Notes under the pieces: model-generated
Seen by the model: only the letters and a program-made list of their open reading frames with translations
What the model was told of the DNA's origin: nothing
Database searches by the model: none
Source of the DNA: Balneolaceae bacterium
Lineage (GTDB): Bacteria > Bacteroidota > Rhodothermia > Balneolales > Balneolaceae
Direction of reading: 5' to 3'
DNA: 10,986 nt
Assembly: GCA_007117235.1 (NCBI GenBank)
Contig: SKGY01000262.1
Location: 1 to 10,986, forward strand
Shown here: positions 1 through 7,343 of the stretch, piece after piece
Layout: every line of letters begins with the position of its first letter
Position numbering within the stretch: position 1 is the first letter of the stretch
Translations under genes and position numbers: made by a program

Positions 1-252
1 AAAATCATTAAGGATATCAAGACAGGGTTTTCCAGTGATTTTTTATACAAATCAATCGTTTCCAGGAAAAAGGCTATCCATGCGGCTATTACTGAATCTG
101 ATGAAAATGACATCATTCTGATTGCAGGAAAAGGTCACGAAACATATCAGGAGATTGATGGTATTCGATCTCATTTTGATGATCGTGAAGAAGCACGGCT
201 GGCATTGAAGAAGAATAAAAATGGCCATAAATCAACCCGGGAGGTGATCTAA
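1..252 (+). CDS. murE: UDP-N-acetylmuramyl-tripeptide synthetase MurE, C-terminal fragment
   Basis: This is the last 83 codons of murE, read in frame 1 from the window edge to TAA at 250-252. MurE is the cytoplasmic ATP-dependent ligase that adds the third amino acid to UDP-MurNAc-L-Ala-D-Glu. The fragment is part of the C-terminal Mur ligase domain. It carries AGKGHETYQ (fragment residues 42-50), the signature that separates MurE from MurF, and FDDREEAR (59-66). In E. coli MurE the Gly and Glu of GKGHE contact meso-diaminopimelate (from memory), and both are kept here (G43, E47). The DNPR-type motif that best separates diaminopimelate from lysine enzymes would lie just upstream, so substrate choice cannot be read. 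The stop overlaps the mraY start by one base, and the last codons double as the mraY ribosome binding site. The 5' part is missing only because the window begins here. Confidence 0.93.
   Translation, partial: KIIKDIKTGFSSDFLYKSIVSRKKAIHAAITESDENDIILIAGKGHETYQEIDGIRSHFDDREEARLALKKNKNGHKSTREVI
240..249 (+). promoter_or_regulatory. Very strong Shine-Dalgarno for mraY
   Basis: GGAGGTGATC lies inside the last codons of murE and is a 10-base perfect complement to the usual 3' end of bacterial 16S rRNA. Seven bases separate GGAGG from the ATG at 252, which is good spacing. It fixes the mraY start. It is far stronger than the sites before the other genes here, most of which have none. That this raises mraY translation is inference. 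Confidence 0.85.
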
Positions 253-1388
253 TGCTGTACCACCTGATAGATTTATTGGATGATATGTTTAATCCGCCGG
301 GATTCGGTGCATTTGATTTTATCACTACACGAACAGCCTTTGCAGCAGTTACCGCGCTATTTATTAGCCTGCTTATTGGTAAGAAGATTATTACCTGGCT
401 TCAAAAAATGCAGCTCAAAGAGGTCATAAGAGAAGATATTGGACTCGACTCCCACCTCAGTAAAGCTAATACGCCTACTATGGGAGGCGTTATAATAATT
501 CTTGCTACGGTGATTCCTACGTTACTTTGGATGGATCTCACCAACATCTACACCTGGATGATTGTGTTTGTCATGCTCGTACTTGGTGGTGTTGGATTTA
601 TCGATGACTACATCAAAGTTGTGAAGAAGAATAAATCCGGACTTCACGGCTGGTTTAAGATTTGCGGACAGGTAGTTGTAGGTTTGGTGATTGGTGCGAC
701 CCTCTTCTTCTGGCCGGCATTTGAAAGTTTCAATACGCTATCTACGGTTCCCTTTTTGAAGGATGTTAATATTGACTATGCAATATTTGGCCCGGAATGG
801 GGATGGGTAATTTATATCCCGGTTGTTGTTTTTGTGATTACCGCTGTGAGCAATGCGGCTAATTTAACAGACGGTCTTGATGGTCTGTTAACCGGCACAT
901 CTGCAATTGCAGGCACTATTTTAGGAATTTTCGCCTATGTATCCGGACGTGTTGACTTCTCCAGTTTCCTCAACATTATGTATCTGCCGGGATCAGGTGA
1001 GCTTACTATTTTTGCTGCATCATTGGTTGGTGGATGTTTAGGATTTTTATGGTACAACTCTCATCCTGCTTCGGTTTTTATGGGTGATACAGGTTCACTC
1101 GCAATTGGCGGTGCACTTGGTGCCCTTGCTCTTATGATTCATAAAGAACTTCTGCTTCCGATTATTTGCGGAATCTTTTTTGTGGAGACTCTTTCTGTCA
1201 TCATTCAGACAACATATTTCAAATACACCAAGAAAAAGTATGGAGAAGGCAAGCGTGTATTCCTGATGACACCTATTCACCATCATTTTGAAAAGAAAGG
1301 ATGGCACGAATCTAAAATTGTGGCTCGCTTCTGGATTATTGCAATCCTGCTTGCAATCCTGAGTCTGTTAACCCTGAAACTGCGATGA
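252..1388 (+). CDS. mraY: Phospho-N-acetylmuramoyl-pentapeptide-transferase MraY
   Basis: MraY moves phospho-MurNAc-pentapeptide from UDP to undecaprenyl phosphate at the inner face of the membrane, making lipid I. The 378-residue product (E. coli has 360) is mostly hydrophobic, with about ten predicted membrane segments. It has all the family landmarks: TPTMGG (74-79), the Asp pair in GFIDDYIK (D118, D119), NAANLTDGLDGL (201-212), FMGDTGS (276-282, with the third conserved Asp at D279) and the basic loop PIHHHFE (341-347). The three Asp residues and the His cluster form the Mg-dependent active site in the family. The ATG overlaps the murE stop by one base and follows an excellent SD. The TGA overlaps the murD start as ATGA. 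murF, which sits between murE and mraY in many bacteria, is absent. Identification is secure. Confidence 0.98.
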   Translation: MLYHLIDLLDDMFNPPGFGAFDFITTRTAFAAVTALFISLLIGKKIITWLQKMQLKEVIREDIGLDSHLSKANTPTMGGVIIILATVIPTLLWMDLTNIYTWMIVFVMLVLGGVGFIDDYIKVVKKNKSGLHGWFKICGQVVVGLVIGATLFFWPAFESFNTLSTVPFLKDVNIDYAIFGPEWGWVIYIPVVVFVITAVSNAANLTDGLDGLLTGTSAIAGTILGIFAYVSGRVDFSSFLNIMYLPGSGELTIFAASLVGGCLGFLWYNSHPASVFMGDTGSLAIGGALGALALMIHKELLLPIICGIFFVETLSVIIQTTYFKYTKKKYGEGKRVFLMTPIHHHFEKKGWHESKIVARFWIIAILLAILSLLTLKLR

Positions 1389-2746
1389 TAGATATTTTAA
1401 ACAAACATATCGTTGTTGCAGGAGCTGCCCGAAGCGGAGTTGCCGTCTCAATTCTCCTAAAAGAGAAAGGCGCTATCCCCTTCTTATCAGACATATCTGA
1501 GATAGACAATAGTGTTAAAGAGCGTCTTCAGAAGAACAACATATTATTTGAGTCGGGCGGACACAGCAGTAAAGCGATGGAAGGTGACATGCTTGTGTTA
1601 AGCCCCGGTGTGCCGTCAACATCATCGATTGCTGTGCACTACAAAGATAATGGTAAACCGATCTACTCTGAAATTGAAGTAGCGTCATGGTTCAATCTAT
1701 CGCCTATCGTGGCGGTAACAGGAAGCAATGGAAAAACCACTGTAACAAGCTGGTTATCTGATGTGTGGACCAAAGCCGGCAAAGATTACATCATGGCAGG
1801 TAATATAGGTACCGCACTATCTGAACAGGTAAAGAGTACATCACCCGATAGTGATCTGTTACTTGAAGTGAGCAGTTTCCAACTTGATCACATTTCAGGT
1901 TTCCACCCTTCCATTAGTATGATTTTAAATATCACGCCTGATCATCTGGACAGATATAATCAGAACTTTCAGGCTTACTGCGAATCAAAATTCAGAATCA
2001 CTGAAAATCAGAATGAGAATGACTGGTTCATCTACAATGATGACGATACGGTAGTAAAGAATTTCGCAAAACGGTTATTGAACGGTAAAAATCACCCCAA
2101 AATGGCGGCGTTTTCTACTGAACACGAAGTACCTAACGGAGCTTTTGTCCGCAACGGGCAATTGATGATTAATCTCGACAACAAAGAGGAGAGCCTTATG
2201 GCTATAGATCAAATCGCACTACCAGGTAATCATAATCTCAAAAACGGCATGGCAATGGCTCTTGCAGCCAGAGCTTCTGAAATTCGCAACGAATTTATCA
2301 GGGAGAGCCTGAAATCGTTTGAGGGTGTTGCTCATAGACTTGAAAAAGTGAGGACTTTAGATGGCGTCACCTATTACAATGACAGCAAAGCCACAAATAT
2401 CAATGCCGTTTGGTACGCTCTTGACAGTTTTAATGTGCCCTTGACCCTTATTCTAGGCGGACGGGATAAAGGAAATGACTACAACGAGCTGGACAGTCAG
2501 ATCAAGGAGAAAGTACATACAATCATCGCAATTGGTGAGGCTAAAGAAGCAATTAAAAAACAGTTGGGTTCAGTTGTTCCGCATATGGTTGAAGCAGGCG
2601 ATATGAAAGAGGCAGTCAAACTCGCAAAGAAAACTGCAAAGCGTGGAGAGGTTGTACTACTGAGTCCGGCATGTGCCTCTTTTGACATGTTCAATAACTA
2701 TGAGCACAGGGGCGATCAGTTCAAAAAAGCAGTTTTAGAACTATAA
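1385..2746 (+). CDS. murD: UDP-N-acetylmuramoyl-L-alanine--D-glutamate ligase MurD
   Basis: MurD is the cytoplasmic ligase that adds D-glutamate to UDP-MurNAc-L-alanine with ATP. The 453-residue product (E. coli has 438) shows the three Mur ligase domains in order. The N-terminal Rossmann-like UDP-binding domain has GAARSGVA (13-20). The central ATPase domain has the P-loop GSNGKTT (113-119), AGNIG (138-142), EVSSFQL (161-167), NITPDHLDRY (182-191) and SKFRI, whose K202 fits the carbamylated lysine of the family. GNHNLKN (281-287) and HRLE (317-320) follow. The C-terminal domain has YNDSKATN (331-338), GGRDKG (358-363) and SPACASFDMF (427-436). EVSSFQL and SPACASFDMF are typical of MurD rather than MurC, MurE or MurF. 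The start overlaps the mraY stop by four bases with no SD of its own, so translation is probably coupled to mraY. Confidence 0.97.
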   Translation: MIDILNKHIVVAGAARSGVAVSILLKEKGAIPFLSDISEIDNSVKERLQKNNILFESGGHSSKAMEGDMLVLSPGVPSTSSIAVHYKDNGKPIYSEIEVASWFNLSPIVAVTGSNGKTTVTSWLSDVWTKAGKDYIMAGNIGTALSEQVKSTSPDSDLLLEVSSFQLDHISGFHPSISMILNITPDHLDRYNQNFQAYCESKFRITENQNENDWFIYNDDDTVVKNFAKRLLNGKNHPKMAAFSTEHEVPNGAFVRNGQLMINLDNKEESLMAIDQIALPGNHNLKNGMAMALAARASEIRNEFIRESLKSFEGVAHRLEKVRTLDGVTYYNDSKATNINAVWYALDSFNVPLTLILGGRDKGNDYNELDSQIKEKVHTIIAIGEAKEAIKKQLGSVVPHMVEAGDMKEAVKLAKKTAKRGEVVLLSPACASFDMFNNYEHRGDQFKKAVLEL

Positions 2747-2785
2747 ACAGAAGTAAAACGCAGAAAATCACATAAATAACAACAC

Positions 2786-3979
2786 TTGCATTACACTACA
2801 CCAAATAACAAAGTCGGATCCATATTTGGAACCACACAAGAAGAGCTCGATGCTCCTGCACAAGGAAGTGATCGCATAATTCTTGTTTGTGTGTTTATGC
2901 TGATGATGTTCGGAGCCATGGCTGTCTACTCCTCTATTGCCTACTTCGCTCAGATGCACGGCACTACTGCAGGTAGTTTGGTTTCAGGCCATATCGTTAA
3001 ACTGGGGATTGCATTTATCGCAATGCTGTTTGTTTCTAAGATAAATTACAATGTACTGGCACGATTCAGTCGAATTGCGCTTGTTTTCAGCTGGCTGCTA
3101 TTGATTGCTGTTATGATCTATGGTGATATGGTATTCGGTGCAAGACGATCACTTTCTATTGCAGGATTTTCTTTTCAGCCTTCAGCATTTGCCACAATTG
3201 CGCTGATCATACACGTAGCTGTGCTTTTACATGAAAAACAGAGTTATATCAAGGATTTTAAAAGAGCATTCTTGCCAATTCTTGTTTGGGTCTCAATAAC
3301 ATGCTTTTTAATCGCGTTAGAAGATTTCAGCAGTGCTGCACTTTTAATGGCTATCTGCATCTTTCTGATGTTTGTAGGTCGAATCAGCGTTGTACAAATT
3401 TTTGGACTCATACTGATTGGCCTCATAGGTGGCTCTACTCTGGTAATGAGCTCTGCTGAACGGCAAAGCCGGGTTACACAATACATCACACAAATTTCAG
3501 ATATCAATAGTGAAAATCTGGAATCTGCCAGCGGTTATCAGGCTCAGCAGGCGCAAATAGCTATTGCGAAGGGTCAGTTAATTGGAGTTGGAATCGGTAA
3601 GAGCACGCAGCGTGACTTTCTACCCGCCCCCTATAACGATTTTATATTCGCGATCATCGCTGAGGAGTACGGAATATTTGGTGCTTTTGCACTGATTCTG
3701 GTCTTTGTGGTGATCCTCTTCCGTGGCATTGCAGTAATTGCCCGCCATGCGCCCGATGTACTGGGTACTCTAATGGCCGTTGGTGCAACGCTGATGATCA
3801 CACTTTATGGATTTGTTAACGCCGCAGTGGCTACGGGTTTATTTCCGGTTACCGGATTGCCAATGCCGTTTATCAGCTACGGTGGAACAAGCATGCTTTT
3901 TGCCGGAGTAATGGTCGGAATACTTCTAAATATCTCAAAATACAACCGACAGATTAAAAACAGGTTTTATATCGGATAA
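2786..3979 (+). CDS. ftsW: SEDS-family septal peptidoglycan glycosyltransferase FtsW
   Basis: FtsW polymerises lipid II into glycan at the division site with its partner class B PBP (FtsI). The 397-residue product has a short polar N-terminus, then about ten membrane segments starting near residue 30. SEDS landmarks are GARRSLSIAGFSFQPSAFA (118-136), EDFSSA (179-184), GYQAQQAQIAIAKG (250-263), FLPAPYNDFIFAIIAEEYG (278-296) and GLPMPFISYGGTS (357-369). D285 matches the catalytic Asp of the family (D297 in E. coli FtsW, from memory). In the first motif the usual W, E and K (ARRW..FQPSE..K) are S122, A134 and T137, which is unusual. The start is TTG: an in-frame stop lies at 2777-2779, and the first ATG would cut into membrane segment 1. 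There is no clear SD. The gene follows murD by 39 bases and overlaps murG by one. RodA is the alternative, but the dcw context favours FtsW. Confidence 0.95.
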   Translation: MHYTTPNNKVGSIFGTTQEELDAPAQGSDRIILVCVFMLMMFGAMAVYSSIAYFAQMHGTTAGSLVSGHIVKLGIAFIAMLFVSKINYNVLARFSRIALVFSWLLLIAVMIYGDMVFGARRSLSIAGFSFQPSAFATIALIIHVAVLLHEKQSYIKDFKRAFLPILVWVSITCFLIALEDFSSAALLMAICIFLMFVGRISVVQIFGLILIGLIGGSTLVMSSAERQSRVTQYITQISDINSENLESASGYQAQQAQIAIAKGQLIGVGIGKSTQRDFLPAPYNDFIFAIIAEEYGIFGAFALILVFVVILFRGIAVIARHAPDVLGTLMAVGATLMITLYGFVNAAVATGLFPVTGLPMPFISYGGTSMLFAGVMVGILLNISKYNRQIKNRFYIG

Positions 3980-5130
3980 TGACAACCGCTGAACTAAACA
4001 TATCATCTGCAAAATCATCGGCCAGTGAAGGCACACCTTTGAAGGTGCTGTTGGCTGCCGGCGGTACGGGTGGACATGTATATCCGGCTATTGCCATTGC
4101 TGATGAATTAAAACGTTCAAGACCTGATGCTGACATTCTTTTTGTAGGCACAAAAGACCGGATGGAGTGGGAAGCTGTTCCAAGGTCGGGATATGATATT
4201 AAAAGTGTCTGGATTAGTGGATTTCACAGACGGTTAACACCTCAAAATCTTCTTTTCCCGTTTAAGCTGATTACAAGCATTATTCAGAGTGTCTCGATTT
4301 TGAAACAGTTCAAGCCCGATGTCCTGGTTGCTTGTGGTGGATTCGCTGCCGGACCTGTTGGCTGGGTCGCATCTAAAATGGGCATCCCAATTGTGATTCA
4401 GGAGCAGAACAGCTACCCGGGTGTTACAAATCGACTTCTTGCCAAACATGCAAAACTGATATTCACTGCATTTGATGGTGCCGCTAAGTTTTTACCCGAT
4501 GAAAAGGTGTGGCTCGAAGGAAACCCTGTCCGAAAGCAACTCACAGCGGCCAACAAAAAAGATTCAGTTAAAGCTTATGGCTTTAAGGAAAAACATCCGG
4601 TTCTGCTCGTGATGGGTGGCAGTGGCGGGGCGGCCGCTATAAACAGTGCTATGCTTGAGAACCTGGAAGAGTTACATGATGCCCTGGGAATACAAATCAT
4701 ATGGCAGTGTGGTCCGCGATATTTTGATGAGTTAAATAAAAAACTGTCTGAAGAGACCTATCCGAATGTAAGGCTTACTGCATACATCGATGACATGTCA
4801 CTAGCCTACGGTGCAGCTGACCTTGTTCTGACGCGTTCAGGAGCAAGTACATGCAGTGAGTTAATGCTGTTGGGTCAACCGGCTATTTTTGTGCCCTCCC
4901 CCAATGTTGCGGGAGATCATCAGGCTAAAAATGCATCATCTATGGTTAAAGCCGGAGCAGCAATTCTTTTAAAAGAAGAAGATATGGAGATGGAGATGAC
5001 AAGCATTATCAAAAAAATCATTTTTAGTGAAAAGAAACTGAACAAAATGAGTGATTCGATGCTGCAAATGGCGAAACCCAGAGCTGCATCAAACATTGCA
5101 ACCGAAATTATAAACCTTGTAGAGAAGTAA
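3979..5130 (+). CDS. murG: Lipid II synthase MurG (UDP-GlcNAc transferase)
   Basis: MurG adds GlcNAc from UDP-GlcNAc to lipid I, giving lipid II, as a peripheral protein on the inner face of the membrane. It has the GT-B fold of family GT28. The N-domain has glycine loop 1, GGTGGHVYPA (28-37), then loop 2, GGFAAGP (120-126), EQN (142-144) and GNPVR (181-185). The C-domain has GGSGGA (213-218), RSGAS (286-290), SELMLLGQPAIFVPSP (293-308) and DHQAKNA (313-319), which form the UDP-GlcNAc pocket in the family. At 383 residues it is longer than E. coli MurG (355). Part of this is a Ser/Ala-rich N-terminal stretch of about 20 residues before the first strand. No alternative start fits better, and the ATG overlaps the ftsW stop by one base, so this start is kept. 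No clear SD is present, consistent with coupling to ftsW. Confidence 0.97.
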   Translation: MTTAELNISSAKSSASEGTPLKVLLAAGGTGGHVYPAIAIADELKRSRPDADILFVGTKDRMEWEAVPRSGYDIKSVWISGFHRRLTPQNLLFPFKLITSIIQSVSILKQFKPDVLVACGGFAAGPVGWVASKMGIPIVIQEQNSYPGVTNRLLAKHAKLIFTAFDGAAKFLPDEKVWLEGNPVRKQLTAANKKDSVKAYGFKEKHPVLLVMGGSGGAAAINSAMLENLEELHDALGIQIIWQCGPRYFDELNKKLSEETYPNVRLTAYIDDMSLAYGAADLVLTRSGASTCSELMLLGQPAIFVPSPNVAGDHQAKNASSMVKAGAAILLKEEDMEMEMTSIIKKIIFSEKKLNKMSDSMLQMAKPRAASNIATEIINLVEK

Positions 5131-5134
5131 ACAG

Positions 5135-6544
5135 ATGAGCGATTCCATTCAAACACAACCTGTATTTGGCCGAACCAAACAGATCCACATGGTGGGTATT
5201 GGCGGGATTGGTATGAGTGGAATTGCAGAAATTCTACTGATCAGAGGTTATAGAGTTACCGGTTCAGACAGTAACATGAGTGACACAACTGATCGACTGA
5301 AAGAACTCGGAGCAACAATTTATAAAGGCCATCAAGCTTCCAATATTGAGGGAGCTGACGTGGTAGTTTACACCAGCGCAGTAAAAGCTGAAGAAAATGA
5401 GGAAACCAAGGCTGCTATAGCTAAACAAATTCCCGTCATCAAACGCTCTGAAATGCTTGCTGAGCTAATGAGAACCAAGTATGGAATAGGTATTGCAGGC
5501 ACCCATGGAAAAACAACTACAACGACGTTAGCCGGCCATGTAGTCCAGGACGGAAGTTTCGATCCAACCATTATCGTAGGCGGACGAGTTCACAGTTTTG
5601 ATAAAACAAATGCTGTGGTTGGTAAGGGTGATATAATCATTGTAGAGGCAGATGAATTTGACAGAACATTTTTGAGGCTCTCTCCTTCAATGGCTGTTAT
5701 TACAAATATAGAAGCAGAACATCTCGACATCTATAAAGATCTTGATGATGTAAAAAACGCCTTCGTAGAGTTTGCCAATAAAGTTCCTTTTTACGGAGCG
5801 GTCATTGTCTGTCTCGATAACCCCGCTGTAAGAAGCATTTTACCGCGTATCAAGCGCAGAACCATCAGCTATGGATTTACTCCGCAGGCTCAGGTAAGAG
5901 CTCTTAACATAGATCAGGATCAGTTTAAAAGTATCTTTACAGTTCTATTTGAAGAGAAGGTTCTCGGTGAAGTTCAAATGATGGCGCCGGGTGATCACAA
6001 TATTAAAAATGCTCTTGCATCTGTTGCAATCGGACTAGAACTGGGAATGAACTTTGCCGATATCAAATCAGGACTGGAAAGATTCAGAGGAGTATTCAGA
6101 CGATTTCAGCAGAAGGCTGACCACAAGAATATTTTAGTGATTGATGATTATGCTCATCATCCGACAGAAGTTCAGGCTACAATACAGGGTGCAAAGCACG
6201 GTTGGGAAGATCGTAGAATAGTCGCAGTATTTCAGCCTCACCTCTACTCTCGTACTCAGCAGATGTATCAGGAATTTGGACTCTCATTTTTTGATGCCGA
6301 AGTACTTGTAGTCACAGACGTATATCCGTCGCGAGAAGCACCGATTACCGGGGTTACAGGAAAATTGATATCAGATATAGCTACAACCTATGGCCACAGA
6401 GATGTGCACTATGTTGCCGATAAAACCCAGCTCACTGCTAAACTTGAGGAGATTGTTGAAGAGGGTGATATCGTGATTACAATGGGTGCCGGAGATATTT
6501 ATAAATATGGTGAAGAGTTCGCCGAAAAAATTAAAAACCGCTGA
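5135..6544 (+). CDS. murC: UDP-N-acetylmuramate--L-alanine ligase MurC
   Basis: MurC catalyses the first ligase step of the stem peptide, joining L-alanine to UDP-MurNAc with ATP in the cytoplasm. The 469-residue product (E. coli has 491) has the N-terminal UDP-binding motif GIGGIGMSGIAE (21-32), diagnostic for MurC/Mpl. The ATP loop GTHGKTTTT (122-130), EADEFDRTF (171-179), NIEAEHLDIY (191-200) and PGDHNIKNALA (285-295) follow. The C-terminal domain has DDYAHHPTEV (337-346), FQPHLYSRT (366-374), SREAP (399-403) and GAGD (451-454). Mpl, the murein peptide ligase, shares these motifs, but its gene is not normally found between murG and ftsQ. The ATG is four bases after the murG stop, with only a weak purine stretch upstream. 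ftsQ follows directly, without the murB or ddl genes found here in many bacteria. Confidence 0.97.
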   Translation: MSDSIQTQPVFGRTKQIHMVGIGGIGMSGIAEILLIRGYRVTGSDSNMSDTTDRLKELGATIYKGHQASNIEGADVVVYTSAVKAEENEETKAAIAKQIPVIKRSEMLAELMRTKYGIGIAGTHGKTTTTTLAGHVVQDGSFDPTIIVGGRVHSFDKTNAVVGKGDIIIVEADEFDRTFLRLSPSMAVITNIEAEHLDIYKDLDDVKNAFVEFANKVPFYGAVIVCLDNPAVRSILPRIKRRTISYGFTPQAQVRALNIDQDQFKSIFTVLFEEKVLGEVQMMAPGDHNIKNALASVAIGLELGMNFADIKSGLERFRGVFRRFQQKADHKNILVIDDYAHHPTEVQATIQGAKHGWEDRRIVAVFQPHLYSRTQQMYQEFGLSFFDAEVLVVTDVYPSREAPITGVTGKLISDIATTYGHRDVHYVADKTQLTAKLEEIVEEGDIVITMGAGDIYKYGEEFAEKIKNR

Positions 6545-6549
6545 TTGAA

Positions 6550-7302
6550 TTGAGTAAGGATAAGTCACATATCAAATCAAATAAGCAGCCTCTGCGATTG
6601 GTAAGCTGGTTAGCAGCTGTCACGCTGATTGCGGGTCTTGCCGTAATTGCAGGTATCTATTTTGAGCAAAATACACGGATTACAGGTATTGAGTTCAAAG
6701 GCCACTACTTCACTGACGAGCAGGAGTTGGCAGATCAGATTGAATCACCAGTCGGAATGCTTGCAGATAGTGTGGATTACAACAATCTGTTTAAAGAGCT
6801 AAAGTCTCTGCCATATGTAAATGATGTGCGGGTAAATATGACTATGAGGGGAAGACTCTCTTTTACAATAAGTGAGCATAAACCAATTGCCATGCTTGTA
6901 AATAATTCAGACAGAAGCTATGTCGCGAAAGGTGGAATTAAACTGCCAATTATTCCTGAACGTGTTATTGACGTTCCGCTTCTTTACGGCTTTCCGGCAC
7001 TGTTCAGTTCTGATACCCTGCAAACCGATTCATGGAAAGAGGTTGAAGAGTTTTTAATTGCGGCAAACAGAAGCAGTATTGCATGGAATACTATTAGTGA
7101 AATAGCATGGAATGAACTGGAAGGCGTCGTTGCGCTGAGCCATGAGAATGGCGTAAGGCTGGTTTTTGGAAGGGAACTGTTTACAGATCGTGTGAACCAA
7201 TGGGAAATATTTTATTCAAAAGTAGTATCACGCAAAGGAATAACGGCATTCAGAAGTATAGATCTTCGTTTTCGGAATCAAATAGTAGCACTCGAATCAT
7301 AA
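6550..7302 (+). CDS. ftsQ: Cell division protein FtsQ/DivIB
   Basis: FtsQ is a bitopic membrane protein that links early and late divisome proteins, binding FtsB/FtsL on the outer face of the membrane. The 250-residue product has a basic N-terminus of about 16 residues, one membrane segment (about 17-38) and a POTRA-type domain (about 42-110) starting at RITGIEFKGHYFT. The beta domain contains YVAKGGIKLP (124-133), matching the family's Y-V-D-x-x-G-x-x-LP element, and ends with IDLRFRNQIVA (237-247), the usual last strand. Family sequence conservation is low, so the call rests on architecture, these short motifs and position. The start is TTG, five bases after the murC stop. An in-frame stop at 6532-6534 leaves only CTG, ATT or TTG as starts, and no ATG is available before the membrane segment. 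No SD is visible. Confidence 0.93.
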   Translation: MSKDKSHIKSNKQPLRLVSWLAAVTLIAGLAVIAGIYFEQNTRITGIEFKGHYFTDEQELADQIESPVGMLADSVDYNNLFKELKSLPYVNDVRVNMTMRGRLSFTISEHKPIAMLVNNSDRSYVAKGGIKLPIIPERVIDVPLLYGFPALFSSDTLQTDSWKEVEEFLIAANRSSIAWNTISEIAWNELEGVVALSHENGVRLVFGRELFTDRVNQWEIFYSKVVSRKGITAFRSIDLRFRNQIVALES

Positions 7303-7330
7303 AAGACAATTTAGCAATCAACAAAAAAGT

Positions 7331-7337
7331 AAAAGGT
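7331..7337 (+). promoter_or_regulatory. Shine-Dalgarno that decides the ftsA start
   Basis: AAAAGGT sits seven bases (counted from AGG) before the ATG at 7344. It is moderate in strength. It supports that ATG over the in-frame ATG at 7200, which lies inside ftsQ. Confidence 0.6.
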
Positions 7338-7343
7338 AGATAT

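Noticed and set aside
1..252. C-terminus of MurF instead of MurE
   Set aside because: AGKGHETYQ followed by FDDREEA is characteristic of MurE. MurF ends differently.
113..325. Minus-strand and other-frame open frames across the window, such as this one and those at 2497-2694, 7311-7601 and 9392-9670
   Set aside because: All lie over strongly conserved plus-strand genes, have no recognisable domains and look like shadows of the coding frames.
7200..7343. Upstream in-frame extension of ftsA to an ATG at 7200
   Set aside because: It overlaps the conserved C-terminus of ftsQ by about 100 bases, encodes nothing FtsA-like, and the ATG at 7344 has an SD directly before the phosphate-1 motif.
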